Source: an uncultured archaeon
Lineage (GTDB): Archaea; Thermoproteota; Nitrososphaeria; Nitrososphaerales; CALBXV01
Assembly: GCA_937890045.1 (NCBI GenBank)
Contig: CALBXV010000686.1
Coordinates: forward strand, 1-25,622
Direction of reading: 5' to 3'
DNA length: 25,622 nucleotides
Below, piece after piece: positions 13,264 to 23,700 of this stretch (its first letter is position 1; every line of letters starts with the position of its first letter). A program made the translations under genes and the position numbers. Below the pieces are notes generated by a model that was not told where the DNA came from, made no database searches, and saw only the letters and a list, made by a program, of their open reading frames with translations.

Positions 13264-14487
13264 ATGGCATATAAATCAAGACCAGGTGCATCAAAGGATT
13301 TTAAACCTTTTACTGGTGGTTTACCTAATTTAAGTCAAATACATAATTCGTTAGCAGGAGTAGAACAAAGATTAAGGTCTACGGAGTTTTACGAATTAGA
13401 GGCTACAGAGGTTATTGATGTAATACTTAATGAAGAAGATTTACCATTAGAAGCAGATGGTACACCAACCTATTCATTAATAGGAGCTATTAAAGGTAGA
13501 ATGGTTAATAGTCAACATAAACAACCTGAAAGTAGGTTAGGGTGGATTCAACCAATGGATGCAAACATAAAACAGTATCCTCTTATTGGAGAATATGTTA
13601 TAGTTGGAAGATATTTAGGTAGATATTATTATGCTCAAACTATTAATATGTTAGGTTCACCTAATAGTAATAGTTATCCAGGATATAGTGGTGATAAAGC
13701 TTCACTTACTGATAATACTACACGTCGGCGTGCTCATAATAGGTCAAGAGAGGTAGGTGCGACTAAAACACCAAATAAGGCTGCGTCAGGTGAATTTACA
13801 GTTGGGGATCCATTTGAACCAAATCCTTTAATAAGACAACTTCAACCTACTTTTGGAGATGTTATATTTAATGGAAGACTTGGACAATCTATAAGATTTG
13901 GATCTAACCCAGATACTTTAGAACCAAACATACTTATTAGAGCTGGACAACTTACAGATGCTGAAGCATTTGGTAAAACTGCGGATGTAGATGATTTAAA
14001 AAATAATGCAAATAAGCCAGTTACGGAAGATATTAATGCAGATGGGTCTTCTTTATGGATAACTTCAGATCAAGAGGTGCCATTGGAAGTAGCTATAGAA
14101 AGTGATTTAACTCCGACTATAGATGGTAAACAAATTATATTAAATTCTGATAGACTTCTATTTAATGCTAAAAATGGTGGAGATATATTTTGTTATAGTG
14201 CAAATGATATAAATTTTATAGCTACAACACAAACTGTAGTAGAATCACCTAAAATATTTTTAGGAAATGTGGAAGCAACTGAGCCAGTAGTTAAAGGACA
14301 AATATTGGTTGATTTATTATTGGAGTTAATTGGGATTCTTGATGGAATCCATACAGTACCAACTCCAGCCGGTCCGATTCCAAAACTTAATGTCGCACAA
14401 ACTACTACTGGACCGTTAGCAAAGGCTTTTGCAGATATAAAAGGTAAAGTAAAAGATATTTTGAGCGAACAAAATTTTACAGTATAA
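13264..14487 (+). CDS. 5: baseplate hub protein, gp5 OB-domain-like
   Basis: 407 aa, no lysozyme domain (T4 gp5 is 575 aa with one). An OB-fold region at about residues 55-125 reads VIDVILNEEDLP...YSLIGAIKGRMVNSQH...LGWIQPMDANIKQYPLIGEYVIVGRYLGRYYYAQTIN, which is the pattern of gp5 N-terminal OB domains (mixing value, G-E-x-V/I). A beta-rich middle (FGDVIFNGRLGQSIRFGSNP, GGDIFCYSANDINFIATTQTVVESPKIFLG) looks like the beta-prism/needle part. It likely forms the central spike of the baseplate. Follows and precedes unknown genes with 1- and 4-base gaps. Confidence 0.7.
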   Translation: MAYKSRPGASKDFKPFTGGLPNLSQIHNSLAGVEQRLRSTEFYELEATEVIDVILNEEDLPLEADGTPTYSLIGAIKGRMVNSQHKQPESRLGWIQPMDANIKQYPLIGEYVIVGRYLGRYYYAQTINMLGSPNSNSYPGYSGDKASLTDNTTRRRAHNRSREVGATKTPNKAASGEFTVGDPFEPNPLIRQLQPTFGDVIFNGRLGQSIRFGSNPDTLEPNILIRAGQLTDAEAFGKTADVDDLKNNANKPVTEDINADGSSLWITSDQEVPLEVAIESDLTPTIDGKQIILNSDRLLFNAKNGGDIFCYSANDINFIATTQTVVESPKIFLGNVEATEPVVKGQILVDLLLELIGILDGIHTVPTPAGPIPKLNVAQTTTGPLAKAFADIKGKVKDILSEQNFTV

Positions 14488-14491
14488 TATT

Positions 14492-14998
14492 ATGGGTTGG
14501 AATATATTTAAAGATACATATAAAAGAAGTTGGGAAACATTTGAAAGTGGTGAAGATGCTGCTAAATTGATTGCTGATCAATATCATTTAGCAGTTATGA
14601 CAGCAAACCCAATACCACCATTTCTTGAAGGTTCACAAGGAGCTGCATTTGGTGGAGTATATGCAGGTGGTAATAAGGCTGGATTAGCTAGTGCATTAAA
14701 ATTAGCTTTTAATGCTACTATAAATGGAGTTGCGCCAGTATTTAAAATAGGACAACAATTAAAATTAGGATTATTGTCTTATTGGGTGCCTGGAACACCA
14801 TTAACTAATGGTGCACTTATTATGGTTAATGCTGGAGTACCATTGTGGATAGATTATCCACCTAGTTATCCAAGGGATTCGTTAGATAAATTCTTAGATG
14901 ATTTGGTACAGGCATTTAATACACATATGATAGGACTTTCAGGAATGATTCCAGGTCCAGTACCAGTACCATTTGTAGGATATAAGGTTTCAAATTAA
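14492..14998 (+). CDS. hypothetical virion-region protein, 168 aa
   Basis: Gap of 4 bases to gp5-like. The product is Gly/Ala/Pro-rich with hydrophobic stretches (NPIPPFLEGSQGAAFGG, PGTPLTNGALIMVNAGVPLWI, GLSGMIPGPVPVPFVGYKV). It contains a helical part (SLDKFLDDLVQAFNTHM). The pattern fits a small structural protein that contacts the hub or membrane. No signal peptide. No family recognised; conserved position in the baseplate operon is the main clue. Confidence 0.6.
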   Translation: MGWNIFKDTYKRSWETFESGEDAAKLIADQYHLAVMTANPIPPFLEGSQGAAFGGVYAGGNKAGLASALKLAFNATINGVAPVFKIGQQLKLGLLSYWVPGTPLTNGALIMVNAGVPLWIDYPPSYPRDSLDKFLDDLVQAFNTHMIGLSGMIPGPVPVPFVGYKVSN

Positions 14999-15013
14999 AA
15001 AAGGGAGTTAGTA

Positions 15014-15526
15014 ATGAAGAAAAATGAATTGGTTAATATAATAACAGAAATAGTACGCAGAGAAGTTAAAAAAGAAGTTAAACGGATATTTATTAATGAA
15101 AGTTCTTCCATGAAACTTTCAGCTGCTATTCCTAAAATTAAATCCAATAAAGTTGTATCAACTAAAAAGATATTACAAAAACCTAAGAAGAATTATGTGG
15201 AATATACTAAAAACCAAAGTTTAAATAAAGTGTTAAATGAAACCGTTGGTGGAATTCCACAAGGTGAAGGTGGAGGTCCACAAGTTGAAGGATACGAAGA
15301 ATATCCAACAATGACTGGAGAAGTATTTGATTCAAATAGGGTTGATGAGTTAGCAGGTGGTGGTGATGTACAAAGACAAAGAGATATTGCTGCAGTACAA
15401 ACACTTAAGGAAAAGGGATTAAATGTTGATGAGGTTCCTGAAGATCTTATGAATGCACTTACAAAGGATTATACTGAAATATTACAGAAATCTGAAGAAA
15501 TAACTAAAAATAGACGGGGTGCGTAA
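15014..15526 (+). CDS. hypothetical protein with basic N-terminal helix, 170 aa
   Basis: AAAGGGAG just upstream of ATG 15014. Residues 1-28 form a basic amphipathic helix (KNELVNIITEIVRREVKKEVKRIF). A Gly-rich middle (VGGIPQGEGGGPQVEG) follows, then acidic, helical C-terminal parts (DVQRQRDIAAVQTLKEKG, LTKDYTEILQKSEEI). It ends in RRGA, 3 bases before gp25. A short basic helix plus disordered linker suggests a small structural or scaffold/chaperone role in baseplate assembly. Function unknown. Confidence 0.6.
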   Translation: MKKNELVNIITEIVRREVKKEVKRIFINESSSMKLSAAIPKIKSNKVVSTKKILQKPKKNYVEYTKNQSLNKVLNETVGGIPQGEGGGPQVEGYEEYPTMTGEVFDSNRVDELAGGGDVQRQRDIAAVQTLKEKGLNVDEVPEDLMNALTKDYTEILQKSEEITKNRRGA

Positions 15527-15529
15527 TAA

Positions 15530-15952
15530 ATGCCTAATACAAGACAAGATGATATAAATCCAAACACATGGATAGGTTTAACTTTTCCATTAGGAAGAAA
15601 TGAAGGTGTTGGATTTTTTAATCAAAGTAAAACATTACAGGAACAAGCAAAAAGTAATTTACAAAACTTGTTGTTGACTATTCCTGGTGAAAGAGTATCT
15701 CAACCAGAATTTGGATCGAGTTTACATCATGTCTTGTTTGAACAAATGGATTCTGATTTAAAAACATCAATAGAAGATTCAATTAATGAAGCAGTTGAAA
15801 TGTGGTTGCCATATGTAACTATTACGAATGTAGATGTTACATTTGATACTGCAAATCCAAATTTAGCTAATGTAGCTATAGAATTTAGTACTACCTTAAC
15901 ACCTGATGCACTTGATGAATTAACTTTAAACTTTGAAGGTGGTAATGTATAG
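15530..15952 (+). CDS. 25: baseplate wedge protein, gp25-like
   Basis: 140 aa (T4 gp25 is 132). The GPW/gp25 family signature is clear: WIGLTFPLGRNEGVGFF (14-30), QAKSNLQNLLLTIPGERVSQPEFGSSLHHVLFEQ (39-72, the EPR-type core ending in G-S-S-L), and the C-terminal beta strands VTITNVDVTF...LANVAIEFSTTL. It is part of the wedge core with gp6 and gp7. The gene overlaps nothing; gp6 follows after 10 bases with TAGGAG. Confidence 0.9.
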   Translation: MPNTRQDDINPNTWIGLTFPLGRNEGVGFFNQSKTLQEQAKSNLQNLLLTIPGERVSQPEFGSSLHHVLFEQMDSDLKTSIEDSINEAVEMWLPYVTITNVDVTFDTANPNLANVAIEFSTTLTPDALDELTLNFEGGNV

Positions 15953-15962
15953 GAGAAAGTAA

Positions 15963-17984
15963 ATGCCAGCTAAAGATATAAAAAAAGAAGTTAGATATTT
16001 AAATAGAGATTTTGCTAGTTTTAGAAATAATCTTATTGAATATGCAAAAGTATATTTCCCAAATACATATAATGATTTTAATGAAGCATCACCAGGAATG
16101 ATGTTCATAGAAATGGCATCATATGTTGGAGATGTACTTTCTTACTATATTGATCAACAGTTTAAAGAATCTCTATTAGCATTTGCAGAAGAGAAAAAAA
16201 CTGTATATGAAATTGTTCAATCTTTAGGATATAGACCTAAATTAGCATCACCAGCTATGGCAACAGTAGATTTTTTCCAAACTGTACCTGCTATAGGATC
16301 TGGGGATAGTGTAAAACCAGATATGGATTATGCATTAACAATTAATGCTGGATCTCAGGTAAAATCACAAACAAATAATATTATATTTAGAACGTTAGAT
16401 GACGTAAATTTTAAATTTTCAAGTTCTTATGATCAAATTACTACGGATATATTTGAAGTAGATAATGCTACTAATTTACCAACAAAATATTTACTTAAAA
16501 AGAGTACTAAAGTTGTAAGTGGTAAAATGGCTACAGAGTATTTTGATTTTCTTGGAGCAACTAAGTATTCTAAGATTACTCTTGCAAATAAAAATGTTAT
16601 GGATATTGTTAGTGTAACAGACAGTGATGGAAATGATTGGCATGAAGTAGGATTTTTAGCACAAGATACGGTATTTATAGAAACAGAGAATAATTCATCT
16701 ACCGATCCAGAATTATCACAATATAATGATACTTCACCTTATTTACTAAAACTTAAAAAGGTTGCTAGACGATTTACAAGATTTATAAACGGAACTGATA
16801 AGACTGAATTGAGGTTTGGTGCGGGTATTTCAGATAGTCCTGATGAAGAACTGGTTCCAAATCCAGATAATATTGGATCTTCACTTCCAGGAGGAGTAAA
16901 CAATTTTGATACGGCATTTGATCCAGCAAATTTTCTAAATACAAAGACTTATGGACAAGCACCACAAAATACTACCTTAACAGTTATATATTCTTATGGT
17001 GGTAGTACAGATGATAATGTAGCGCAAGGTGAGGTTAGAAATATATCAGATATTTCCTTTACGATTGATGATAGTGCGCTCGATTCTGCTGTTATTGGAG
17101 CTACTAAAAATTCTGTAGCAGTTACAAATGTAGTGCCTGCAACAGGTGGTCAAAGTTCAGAGAGTTTAAGAGAGATGAAAGAAAATTCATTGGCATATTT
17201 TCAGGCTCAACAAAGGGCTGTAACAAAAGAAGATTACATAACTCGTATATATTCTATGCCACCTAAATATGGAAATATAGCAAAAGCGTATATGGTACAA
17301 GATGAACAATTAGAGGCATCTACAGATGCAGTTATGGAAAAAGTTAAAGGTGGGAATGTAAATAAATCAGGAGTATTAGAGAAACCACTTAGTGCAGATC
17401 AGGAAGAACTATTAGCTAAGAAATCAGCTTCTGCTACGAGAATATCAAATCCATTAGCGCTTAATGCGTATGTTCTTGGATATGATTCTACTAAAAGATT
17501 AGTAAGACTTAATCAAGCAGTTAAAGAGAATATACAGACACATCTTGGACAATATAGAATGGTAACAGATGCAATTAATATTAAAGATGCATGGGTTATT
17601 AACATAGGAGTTACATTTAATATCTTAACTGCTAGAGGATTTAATAAGCATGAAGTTGTATTGAAATGTATAGAAAAAATTAAAGACTTCTTTGATATAG
17701 ATAAGTGGCAAATTAATCAACCAATTATCGTTGCAGACTTAGTTTATCAATTATCGTTAGTTGATGGAATAGCTGCTACAGTTCCACCTAAAGAAAATAA
17801 TCCAAATGGACTTCCAATAGTAATAACTAATAAATGGAAGAAGGCAAATGGATATTCTGGTAACATATATGATATAAATGAGGGTACGAAAAATGGAGTT
17901 ATATATCCATCTGTAGACCCAAGTATTTTTGAATTGAAATATCCTAATACTGATATATTAGGAAAAGCTGATGGAGATATTTAA
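15963..17984 (+). CDS. 6: baseplate wedge protein, gp6-like
   Basis: 673 aa, near T4 gp6 (660). The N-terminus YLNRDFASFRNNLIEYAKVYFPNTYNDFNEASPGMMFIEMASYVGDVLSYYIDQQFKESLL is the hallmark of marine gp6/baseplate J-like proteins (NRDFxxxxxxLxxFxxxxyP...SPGxxxxExxAyvgD). A core around 410-470 (SSESLREMKENSLAYFQAQQRAVTKEDYITRIYSMPPKYGNIAKAYMVQ) matches the J-like domain's R-A-V-T-x-x-D-Y stretch. It forms the inner baseplate ring with gp25 and gp53. The end overlaps the next start as TAATG. Confidence 0.9.
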   Translation: MPAKDIKKEVRYLNRDFASFRNNLIEYAKVYFPNTYNDFNEASPGMMFIEMASYVGDVLSYYIDQQFKESLLAFAEEKKTVYEIVQSLGYRPKLASPAMATVDFFQTVPAIGSGDSVKPDMDYALTINAGSQVKSQTNNIIFRTLDDVNFKFSSSYDQITTDIFEVDNATNLPTKYLLKKSTKVVSGKMATEYFDFLGATKYSKITLANKNVMDIVSVTDSDGNDWHEVGFLAQDTVFIETENNSSTDPELSQYNDTSPYLLKLKKVARRFTRFINGTDKTELRFGAGISDSPDEELVPNPDNIGSSLPGGVNNFDTAFDPANFLNTKTYGQAPQNTTLTVIYSYGGSTDDNVAQGEVRNISDISFTIDDSALDSAVIGATKNSVAVTNVVPATGGQSSESLREMKENSLAYFQAQQRAVTKEDYITRIYSMPPKYGNIAKAYMVQDEQLEASTDAVMEKVKGGNVNKSGVLEKPLSADQEELLAKKSASATRISNPLALNAYVLGYDSTKRLVRLNQAVKENIQTHLGQYRMVTDAINIKDAWVINIGVTFNILTARGFNKHEVVLKCIEKIKDFFDIDKWQINQPIIVADLVYQLSLVDGIAATVPPKENNPNGLPIVITNKWKKANGYSGNIYDINEGTKNGVIYPSVDPSIFELKYPNTDILGKADGDI

Positions 17985-19093
17985 TGCATTATTTTGAATT
18001 TGCCCAAAAAGACGCTACATTATATGAGGGTGCAGCTACCCAAAGTGTGAATACAGGTCTCGATGAAATTCTTGAGATAACAAAAGATATGAATGATGCT
18101 GCTACAGTAATAAATGTATCTAGAGTATTAATAAAATTTGATTTAAGTTACATTTCATCGTCTGTAAGTAGTGGTTTAATACCTTCTAATGCAAAGTATT
18201 ATTTAAACTTATATGATGCACATCCACAAGAGTTAATCACTTCAGAGTCATTGTATGCATATCCAGTTAGTCAATCTTGGGACATGGGTATGGGTAGATA
18301 TAATGATTCTCCGTGGACTCTTGAAGGTGTTAGTTGGAGATATAGAGATGGATTTGTTGCAGGTACTCAATGGGTTAGTCAAAGTAATGACACTGGTGGA
18401 ACTTGGTTTAGTGGTAGTGGATATGCAGCATCACAATCCTTTGATCATGAGTCAAAAGATATGAGAATGAACGTTACTGAGTTAGTTGATAAGTGGTTAA
18501 CATCTACAGTTCCAAATGAAGGATTTATATTAAAGAGGTCAGGAAATATAGGTAATAGTGATAGTACTTTGGATGAAGGTAATAGTATAAAATTTGGTAA
18601 TTTTTCATTTTTCTCAAGGGATACTCACACAATATATCCACCAAAATTAGAAGTAGAATGGGACGATTCAAAATGGTCAACAGGGTCATTATCCGCACTT
18701 TCAGGAACGGATGTAGAGAATTTATTAGTTTATATGAAGGGGTTAAGACCAGAATATAAGGAAGATTCTAAGGTTAGATTTAGACTTGTTGGTAGAGAAA
18801 GGTTTCCAACCGCAACTTATGATACCACTCCGTCTAATTTAGTAGTAAAGTATTTACCAAGTGGAAGTAGTTATTACTCAGTTAGAGATGCATACACAGA
18901 AGATGTTATTATACCATTCGGAAGTGGTTCAAAAGTAAGTTGTGATTCAACTGGTAATTACTTTAATATGTGGTTAACTGGATTACAACCAGAAAGAGAT
19001 TATCGTATACTATTTAAAGTGGTGAGTGGAAGTGGAGTTGAAAAATTAGATCAATTTTTTGATAATAATTTCGAATTTAAAGTAGTAAGATAA
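17984..19093 (+). CDS. DNRLRE-like virion protein, 369 aa
   Basis: The first half resembles a DNRLRE domain (beta-sandwich of secreted and tail proteins): ATLYEG, RVLIKFDLS, Y-Y-L-N-L-Y-D-A, a W-x-x-G-M-G-R-Y/DSPWTLEGVSWRY region, M-N-V-T-E-L-V-D-K-W-L, N-E-G-F-I-L-K-R-S-G, and FFSRDTHT...PPKLEVEWDDS. The second half (VENLLVYMKGLRPEYKEDSKVRFRLVGRERFP...) is another beta domain. Size and place fit a T4 gp8-like wedge position or a short-fibre-like component; sequence similarity to gp8 is not seen. Attachment to the wedge is inferred from position. Confidence 0.6.
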   Translation: MHYFEFAQKDATLYEGAATQSVNTGLDEILEITKDMNDAATVINVSRVLIKFDLSYISSSVSSGLIPSNAKYYLNLYDAHPQELITSESLYAYPVSQSWDMGMGRYNDSPWTLEGVSWRYRDGFVAGTQWVSQSNDTGGTWFSGSGYAASQSFDHESKDMRMNVTELVDKWLTSTVPNEGFILKRSGNIGNSDSTLDEGNSIKFGNFSFFSRDTHTIYPPKLEVEWDDSKWSTGSLSALSGTDVENLLVYMKGLRPEYKEDSKVRFRLVGRERFPTATYDTTPSNLVVKYLPSGSSYYSVRDAYTEDVIIPFGSGSKVSCDSTGNYFNMWLTGLQPERDYRILFKVVSGSGVEKLDQFFDNNFEFKVVR

Positions 19094-19094
19094 C

Positions 19095-20237
19095 ATGCCT
19101 TATACAAAAGAACAGTTAGTAAGTAGTGAACACTTTCAGGACATTCTTTCTGCAAATAGAAGAATGTTTGATGAACAAGTAGAGAGAGAATTCACTGCTA
19201 TGAAGGTGAGTGGATCAAGTGCTAATTCAACACCTACTCTCAGAAACAGTGATAATTCGGTTATTCTTTTTGAAGATCCTGATTTTGGTGGTGGATTAAA
19301 TAGACCTAATCAATTTGTAGAAGTTCAACAAACAAGACCTATAATGAAAAAGAATATGATTGACTCTACGTTGAATAGAGATATAGAAGAATTGGGTCAT
19401 TCTGCAGATCAAGGAAAAGGATTATCAGTATCAGAATTCTTTTCAGAATATGAAAGACTTAGAGAAGATATTAAAGGTTCAGGTTTAATTGATTCACATC
19501 AATATTTAGTTGAAGTTAGTCGCACATACCTTTCAGGTGAAGAAGATTCTGAATTAGTTCAATTAAAAGATGATTTAGTATCACAGATATCTGCACTTGA
19601 AGATGCACAAGATTCAATAAAAGAATTAGGAGAACAGTTACAAAATGAAATTATTGCTACTCAAAATGCTAGAATTGCATTAGAAGGTGGAACACCACCA
19701 ACTACTCCAGCTACAGCTGATGACGCAACTCTTTATAATGCTTATATTGCAGAAAATGAAAGTGATTATGCAAATGAAATTCGTTCTTATACTTATGAAG
19801 AGTGGGTATATTTTTCAAAACCAAAAGCTGGAAAGGGTTGGGATAAGTTACATGCAACACATCAACCAGCTAGTGATTGGCCAGATGTTGTTAATATAGA
19901 GTTCGTATCTGGTTATCCAAATAGATCAAATTACGAGTTTAGAACTGCTGCAAAAGGTGATGATTCACTTTCTTATAGGTGGTATTGGAAACCAATTGGA
20001 CAAGCGCAGGCACATCAAATAACTGAAGAAGATATAGGATGGGAGAATTGGGAAGAAAAAACTATAACATTGTTAGATCCAGTGTTAGATAAACATGATG
20101 GAATATTAACCTGTAGAATTATGGACAGAAGTGGTAAGTATTTTACATCACCAATAGAGATAAGAACTGAAGTACCAAGTCAAGGAAGTTCTCGATCCAG
20201 ATATGATGAGTATAAGAGAGAATTTGGAGGCAGTTAA
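19095..20237 (+). CDS. virion protein with coiled coil and Ig-like domain, 380 aa
   Basis: The ATG lies one base after the previous stop. Order: a disordered N-terminus with Asn/Ser, a helical part (FFSEYERLREDIKGSG), a coiled coil at about 150-195 (LVQLKDDLVSQISALEDAQDSIKELGEQLQNEI), a Thr/Pro linker, then an Ig-like beta sandwich at about 270-370: INIEFVSG, YEFRTAAKGDDSLSYRWYW, KTITLLDPVLDKHDGILTCRIMDRSGKYF, with the Trp and Cys at Ig positions. Ig-like domains are common on phage virions and help attach to hosts or decorate. It probably trimerises on the baseplate. The domain name is by fold pattern, not by search. Confidence 0.6.
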   Translation: MPYTKEQLVSSEHFQDILSANRRMFDEQVEREFTAMKVSGSSANSTPTLRNSDNSVILFEDPDFGGGLNRPNQFVEVQQTRPIMKKNMIDSTLNRDIEELGHSADQGKGLSVSEFFSEYERLREDIKGSGLIDSHQYLVEVSRTYLSGEEDSELVQLKDDLVSQISALEDAQDSIKELGEQLQNEIIATQNARIALEGGTPPTTPATADDATLYNAYIAENESDYANEIRSYTYEEWVYFSKPKAGKGWDKLHATHQPASDWPDVVNIEFVSGYPNRSNYEFRTAAKGDDSLSYRWYWKPIGQAQAHQITEEDIGWENWEEKTITLLDPVLDKHDGILTCRIMDRSGKYFTSPIEIRTEVPSQGSSRSRYDEYKREFGGS

Positions 20238-20740
20238 TGATTTGGGAATATGGTAATTATGAATTTGATTGTAATTTACAACCTCCAACTCTGCATAAGT
20301 TTAGTGTGTGGAAAGAAAACTTTTTTAGATTAAAGAATGTAGAAAAATACAATGTTTGGTTGGCAAGTGGATTCAATGAAGATTGGACAACATTTGATAT
20401 AGATATAGTTTTAACAAATAAACCTATATATTCAGAGTTACAAGAGTTAATGTTAAGTGCAATTAAATTGGGTATTGATGAAGATATTTTTGTAGATATT
20501 TGTTGGTGGGATAAGGCACCGTTAGATTACACAAAATCAAAAGAGAAGGTAGAGATATCAAAAATTGTAGTGGCAAATAAAATTATACAAGATGGCAGAA
20601 TGATAACAGATTGGACTAATTCAAAAATGATTTATCCAAACTTATATTTATTTAAAAAAACATACCCAACAGTAAAACAAATGAGTAGAGTTTATAAAAA
20701 CAAACCAATTTTAATTCAAGAAGGATTTAATAACGGATAA
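20237..20740 (+). CDS. hypothetical protein with nucleotidyltransferase-like motif, 167 aa
   Basis: The ATG overlaps the previous stop (TAATG). A pattern S44-G45-(x8)-D54-x-D56-I-V-L, followed by D87 in FVDICWWD, resembles the Pol-beta-fold nucleotidyltransferase signature (G-[GS]...D-x-D...D). The rest is aromatic-rich, with no second catalytic domain. Sitting inside a virion operon it could be a small NTase, or a structural protein with a chance match. Start and end are tight (3-base gap to the next gene). Function unproven. Confidence 0.5.
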   Translation: MIWEYGNYEFDCNLQPPTLHKFSVWKENFFRLKNVEKYNVWLASGFNEDWTTFDIDIVLTNKPIYSELQELMLSAIKLGIDEDIFVDICWWDKAPLDYTKSKEKVEISKIVVANKIIQDGRMITDWTNSKMIYPNLYLFKKTYPTVKQMSRVYKNKPILIQEGFNNG

Positions 20741-20743
20741 ATT

Positions 20744-23700
20744 ATGTCAAAAAGAATACGTGAAATAGATTTAGATTTAATTGAAAGTCCTATACAAGAA
20801 CCTATTAAAGATTTTGGTAATGATAGTGATTTTGTAGAGCTTCACGTTTATGACCCTAACGATAATTATCTAACTTCTGCTATTATTGATGATTATAAGG
20901 TTGATGATCAGGTTAAGTTAAAGCCAGGAAATGATCTTAGAGAGCTCGGATTTACAGAAGGTAAGTATAAAGTTATTTATAATTTCTTTAGAAGAAAAGG
21001 TGGATCTGATAATACAGTTCTTTTGAATGCAGATAATTTAATACATAAAAATAAGTTTTATATGACTGATAATAATAAGATTTATGTAGGTGAACCACCA
21101 GTTGAGGGTCAGGAAATTGATCAACCAGTTGAACTTTTTGTTGAAGATGAAAAGTTTTGGATTCAAGAGGTATCACCATCAAGACAAGAGATAAGAATTC
21201 AGCCTTTAGATATTAATGATATAGATTATCATAGAGAATTTGAACGTTTAGCTATAACTTATGCGGAATATAAGCCAGTTGAAGATGACATTCACGGTAC
21301 AATAGAATTAAGTAGTCAAGTGGCAGGAGCATCAGATTCTACTATACCACAATCTGGAGCGGATAGAACTTTTTCTGCAACTTTAAGTGATTCAGATCAA
21401 GGATTTACGGAAGATATGGTTGGTGGTCAACTTACTATAGAAAATGCATTTGTTATTAGTTATGAAGAAGTTAGAGAGTGGATTCCAAATCCAAATGTAG
21501 GAATATCTACTGAAGCACCATCAATTGATATACCTAAACCATCACCTCCAGATTGGGAAAAGGTAAGAAAAAAGAGAGGAAAGCGTGGTCGTAGGAAGTC
21601 GAGAAGGTTAAAAGATGCGGAAAGAGGAATTCCAAGTAGAAAGACTTCACCAAGAACAATTGATATGGGTGATGATGGATTAGAGGTAGAGAGTCCAGAA
21701 AGTACAGAAACTACGTCCCCTTCTACAACGTCAGGTGGTGGTGGTGGAGCGCCAGATAAAGACATTTTTATGACTGCAGCGTATGAAGTTATTTGGGAAA
21801 CTACAGACATTCCACAATTTGCTAGAAGTCGCGGTGAAGGTGGTCCTAATGGTGGAGGTCGTGGTGGCGGCGGAGGTGGTGGAAGTTCAAAGAAAAAAAC
21901 ACCTAAAAAAAGAACACCTAAACCTGCAGCTCGAAGGGCAAAACCTAAAAAGACAAGTCCAAAACGCCGTAAAAGAAAAGTAGAAAAAGAGGAAGTTATA
22001 GTTGAAGTTGGTGGTAAATTTCCTGTTAAAGATATATTACCAGATGAAATTAAAAGGAAACGTCCAAGAGATATAAAACCAAAAGATGTAAAAAAACCTA
22101 AAAAACGTAGAAAATTAGTAAGAAAAAAGATAGATATACCAACTCCACCGAGTAAGATAGAACAGATTACTTATATTCCAGAATACAGACCATTTGTCAG
22201 TAAAATAACAAAAGTAATAAATAGAACAACGGTTGAAGTAGAAGATTCTTTTGCAGATAAAGCTAATGCAATTGGAAATAATGATGGTCCTTTTCAAGGT
22301 TCTGTAAGAGCAAAACAAACGTTTAGTGTTGAATATAAAACTGCTTCAAAAAAGAATTTAAATACAATGTTAAATTTTGGATCAAATAATCTTTCTCTTG
22401 TAACAAATTGGAAATTAGATAAAGAAACAACTCCAGCGTGGCCACACTCAATAATTTACAAATTATATGAACCACTTCCTGATGGAGTAGAACTTAAAGA
22501 TAGATTGTATGTTGTTGAAGAAATGTTATCTTCAGTCAATGAAGAAGTATTTCTTGTTCCATTTGTTGACGATAAAGTAGACGCAGTATTTCTTAGACCA
22601 CCAGACACTGATCACTCTGTAAATGATCCTGTAGGAAAAAAGGAAACAGGATATGAAAGTCGAGATAATATATTAACTGGAGATTCTACTGTAGCTAAAA
22701 GTTTAGAAGATGAATTTATAAGTGCTAGTTTAGAAAGTGTTAAACTTAATATAGATTACGATAAATATGAAAATTATGTATTATTTGGTTCTACAGAACA
22801 AAGACTTAAAAACTTTAAATATAAATTACAACAGATAGAATCTTACGCAGAAAGTAGTGCTTCATATACATCTGTTAGTGGATCTGGAGATGAAATTGCT
22901 AAATGGGAGATGAGAAAACGTAAGGTTATTAATGAATTAGATGAATATGAGAAGTATTTATATTTTGAAACTTCATCATACAGTACAAGTTCAGTAGGAG
23001 AAACATTTGAATCTGCCTGGCCAAAAACTAATAACGAATCACCTTATACTTTAGCAGCAACAGATTCATCTCAGGCAATTACTTGGTATAATCTTAATAG
23101 AGTTAGTGCATCCGATTATGATAAATTGAATCAAAATAGATTAGTTAATTTATTACCAAGCCATATTAGAGAAGATTCACAGAATGAAGTTTTTAATAAA
23201 TTTATGGATATGATAGGTCAACATTTTGATGATGTTTATTCTTATGTTAGAGGATTAACTGATATTCATTCAAGAGATGAAGGATTAACTAAAGGAATTT
23301 CTAAAGATTTAATTTATGATGTTGCACGTTCTATTGGTTTAAAATTATATGATGGTAAAGATACAGTACCACTTTCAAGATATGCATTAGGTAAGGAAGT
23401 TACTGGTTCTGCAGCTACAGTTCCTGATTATTCTTCTATACCAGAAAGAGATGTATCAAGAGAAATTTGGAAACGTGTTTTAAATAATTTACCATTCTTT
23501 TTAAAAGTAAAAGGTACTCCGAGGTCTTTTAAAAATTTAATAAATTGTTATGGAATACCATCAACTATCTTACGAGTTAGGGAATTTGGGGGACCTGATG
23601 TACCTGGCTCTGCACCTTCGTATGAAATAACTAAAAAGTTTACAAAGGCATTAGACTTCAGAGGTGCTCAGTATGTTAATAGTTCTTGGTTAAGTGATGG

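Noticed and set aside
18255..18464. Alternative + frame ORF rich in Val/Leu within the DNRLRE-like gene
   Set aside because: No SD and no change in base composition; it is a frame shadow with hydrophobic bias due to T-rich third positions.
21460..21810. Minus-strand 116-codon ORF opposite the basic/Gly-rich part of the wedge gene
   Set aside because: The Pro-rich product is the mirror of the Gly-rich run; no SD is seen and the + gene is clear.
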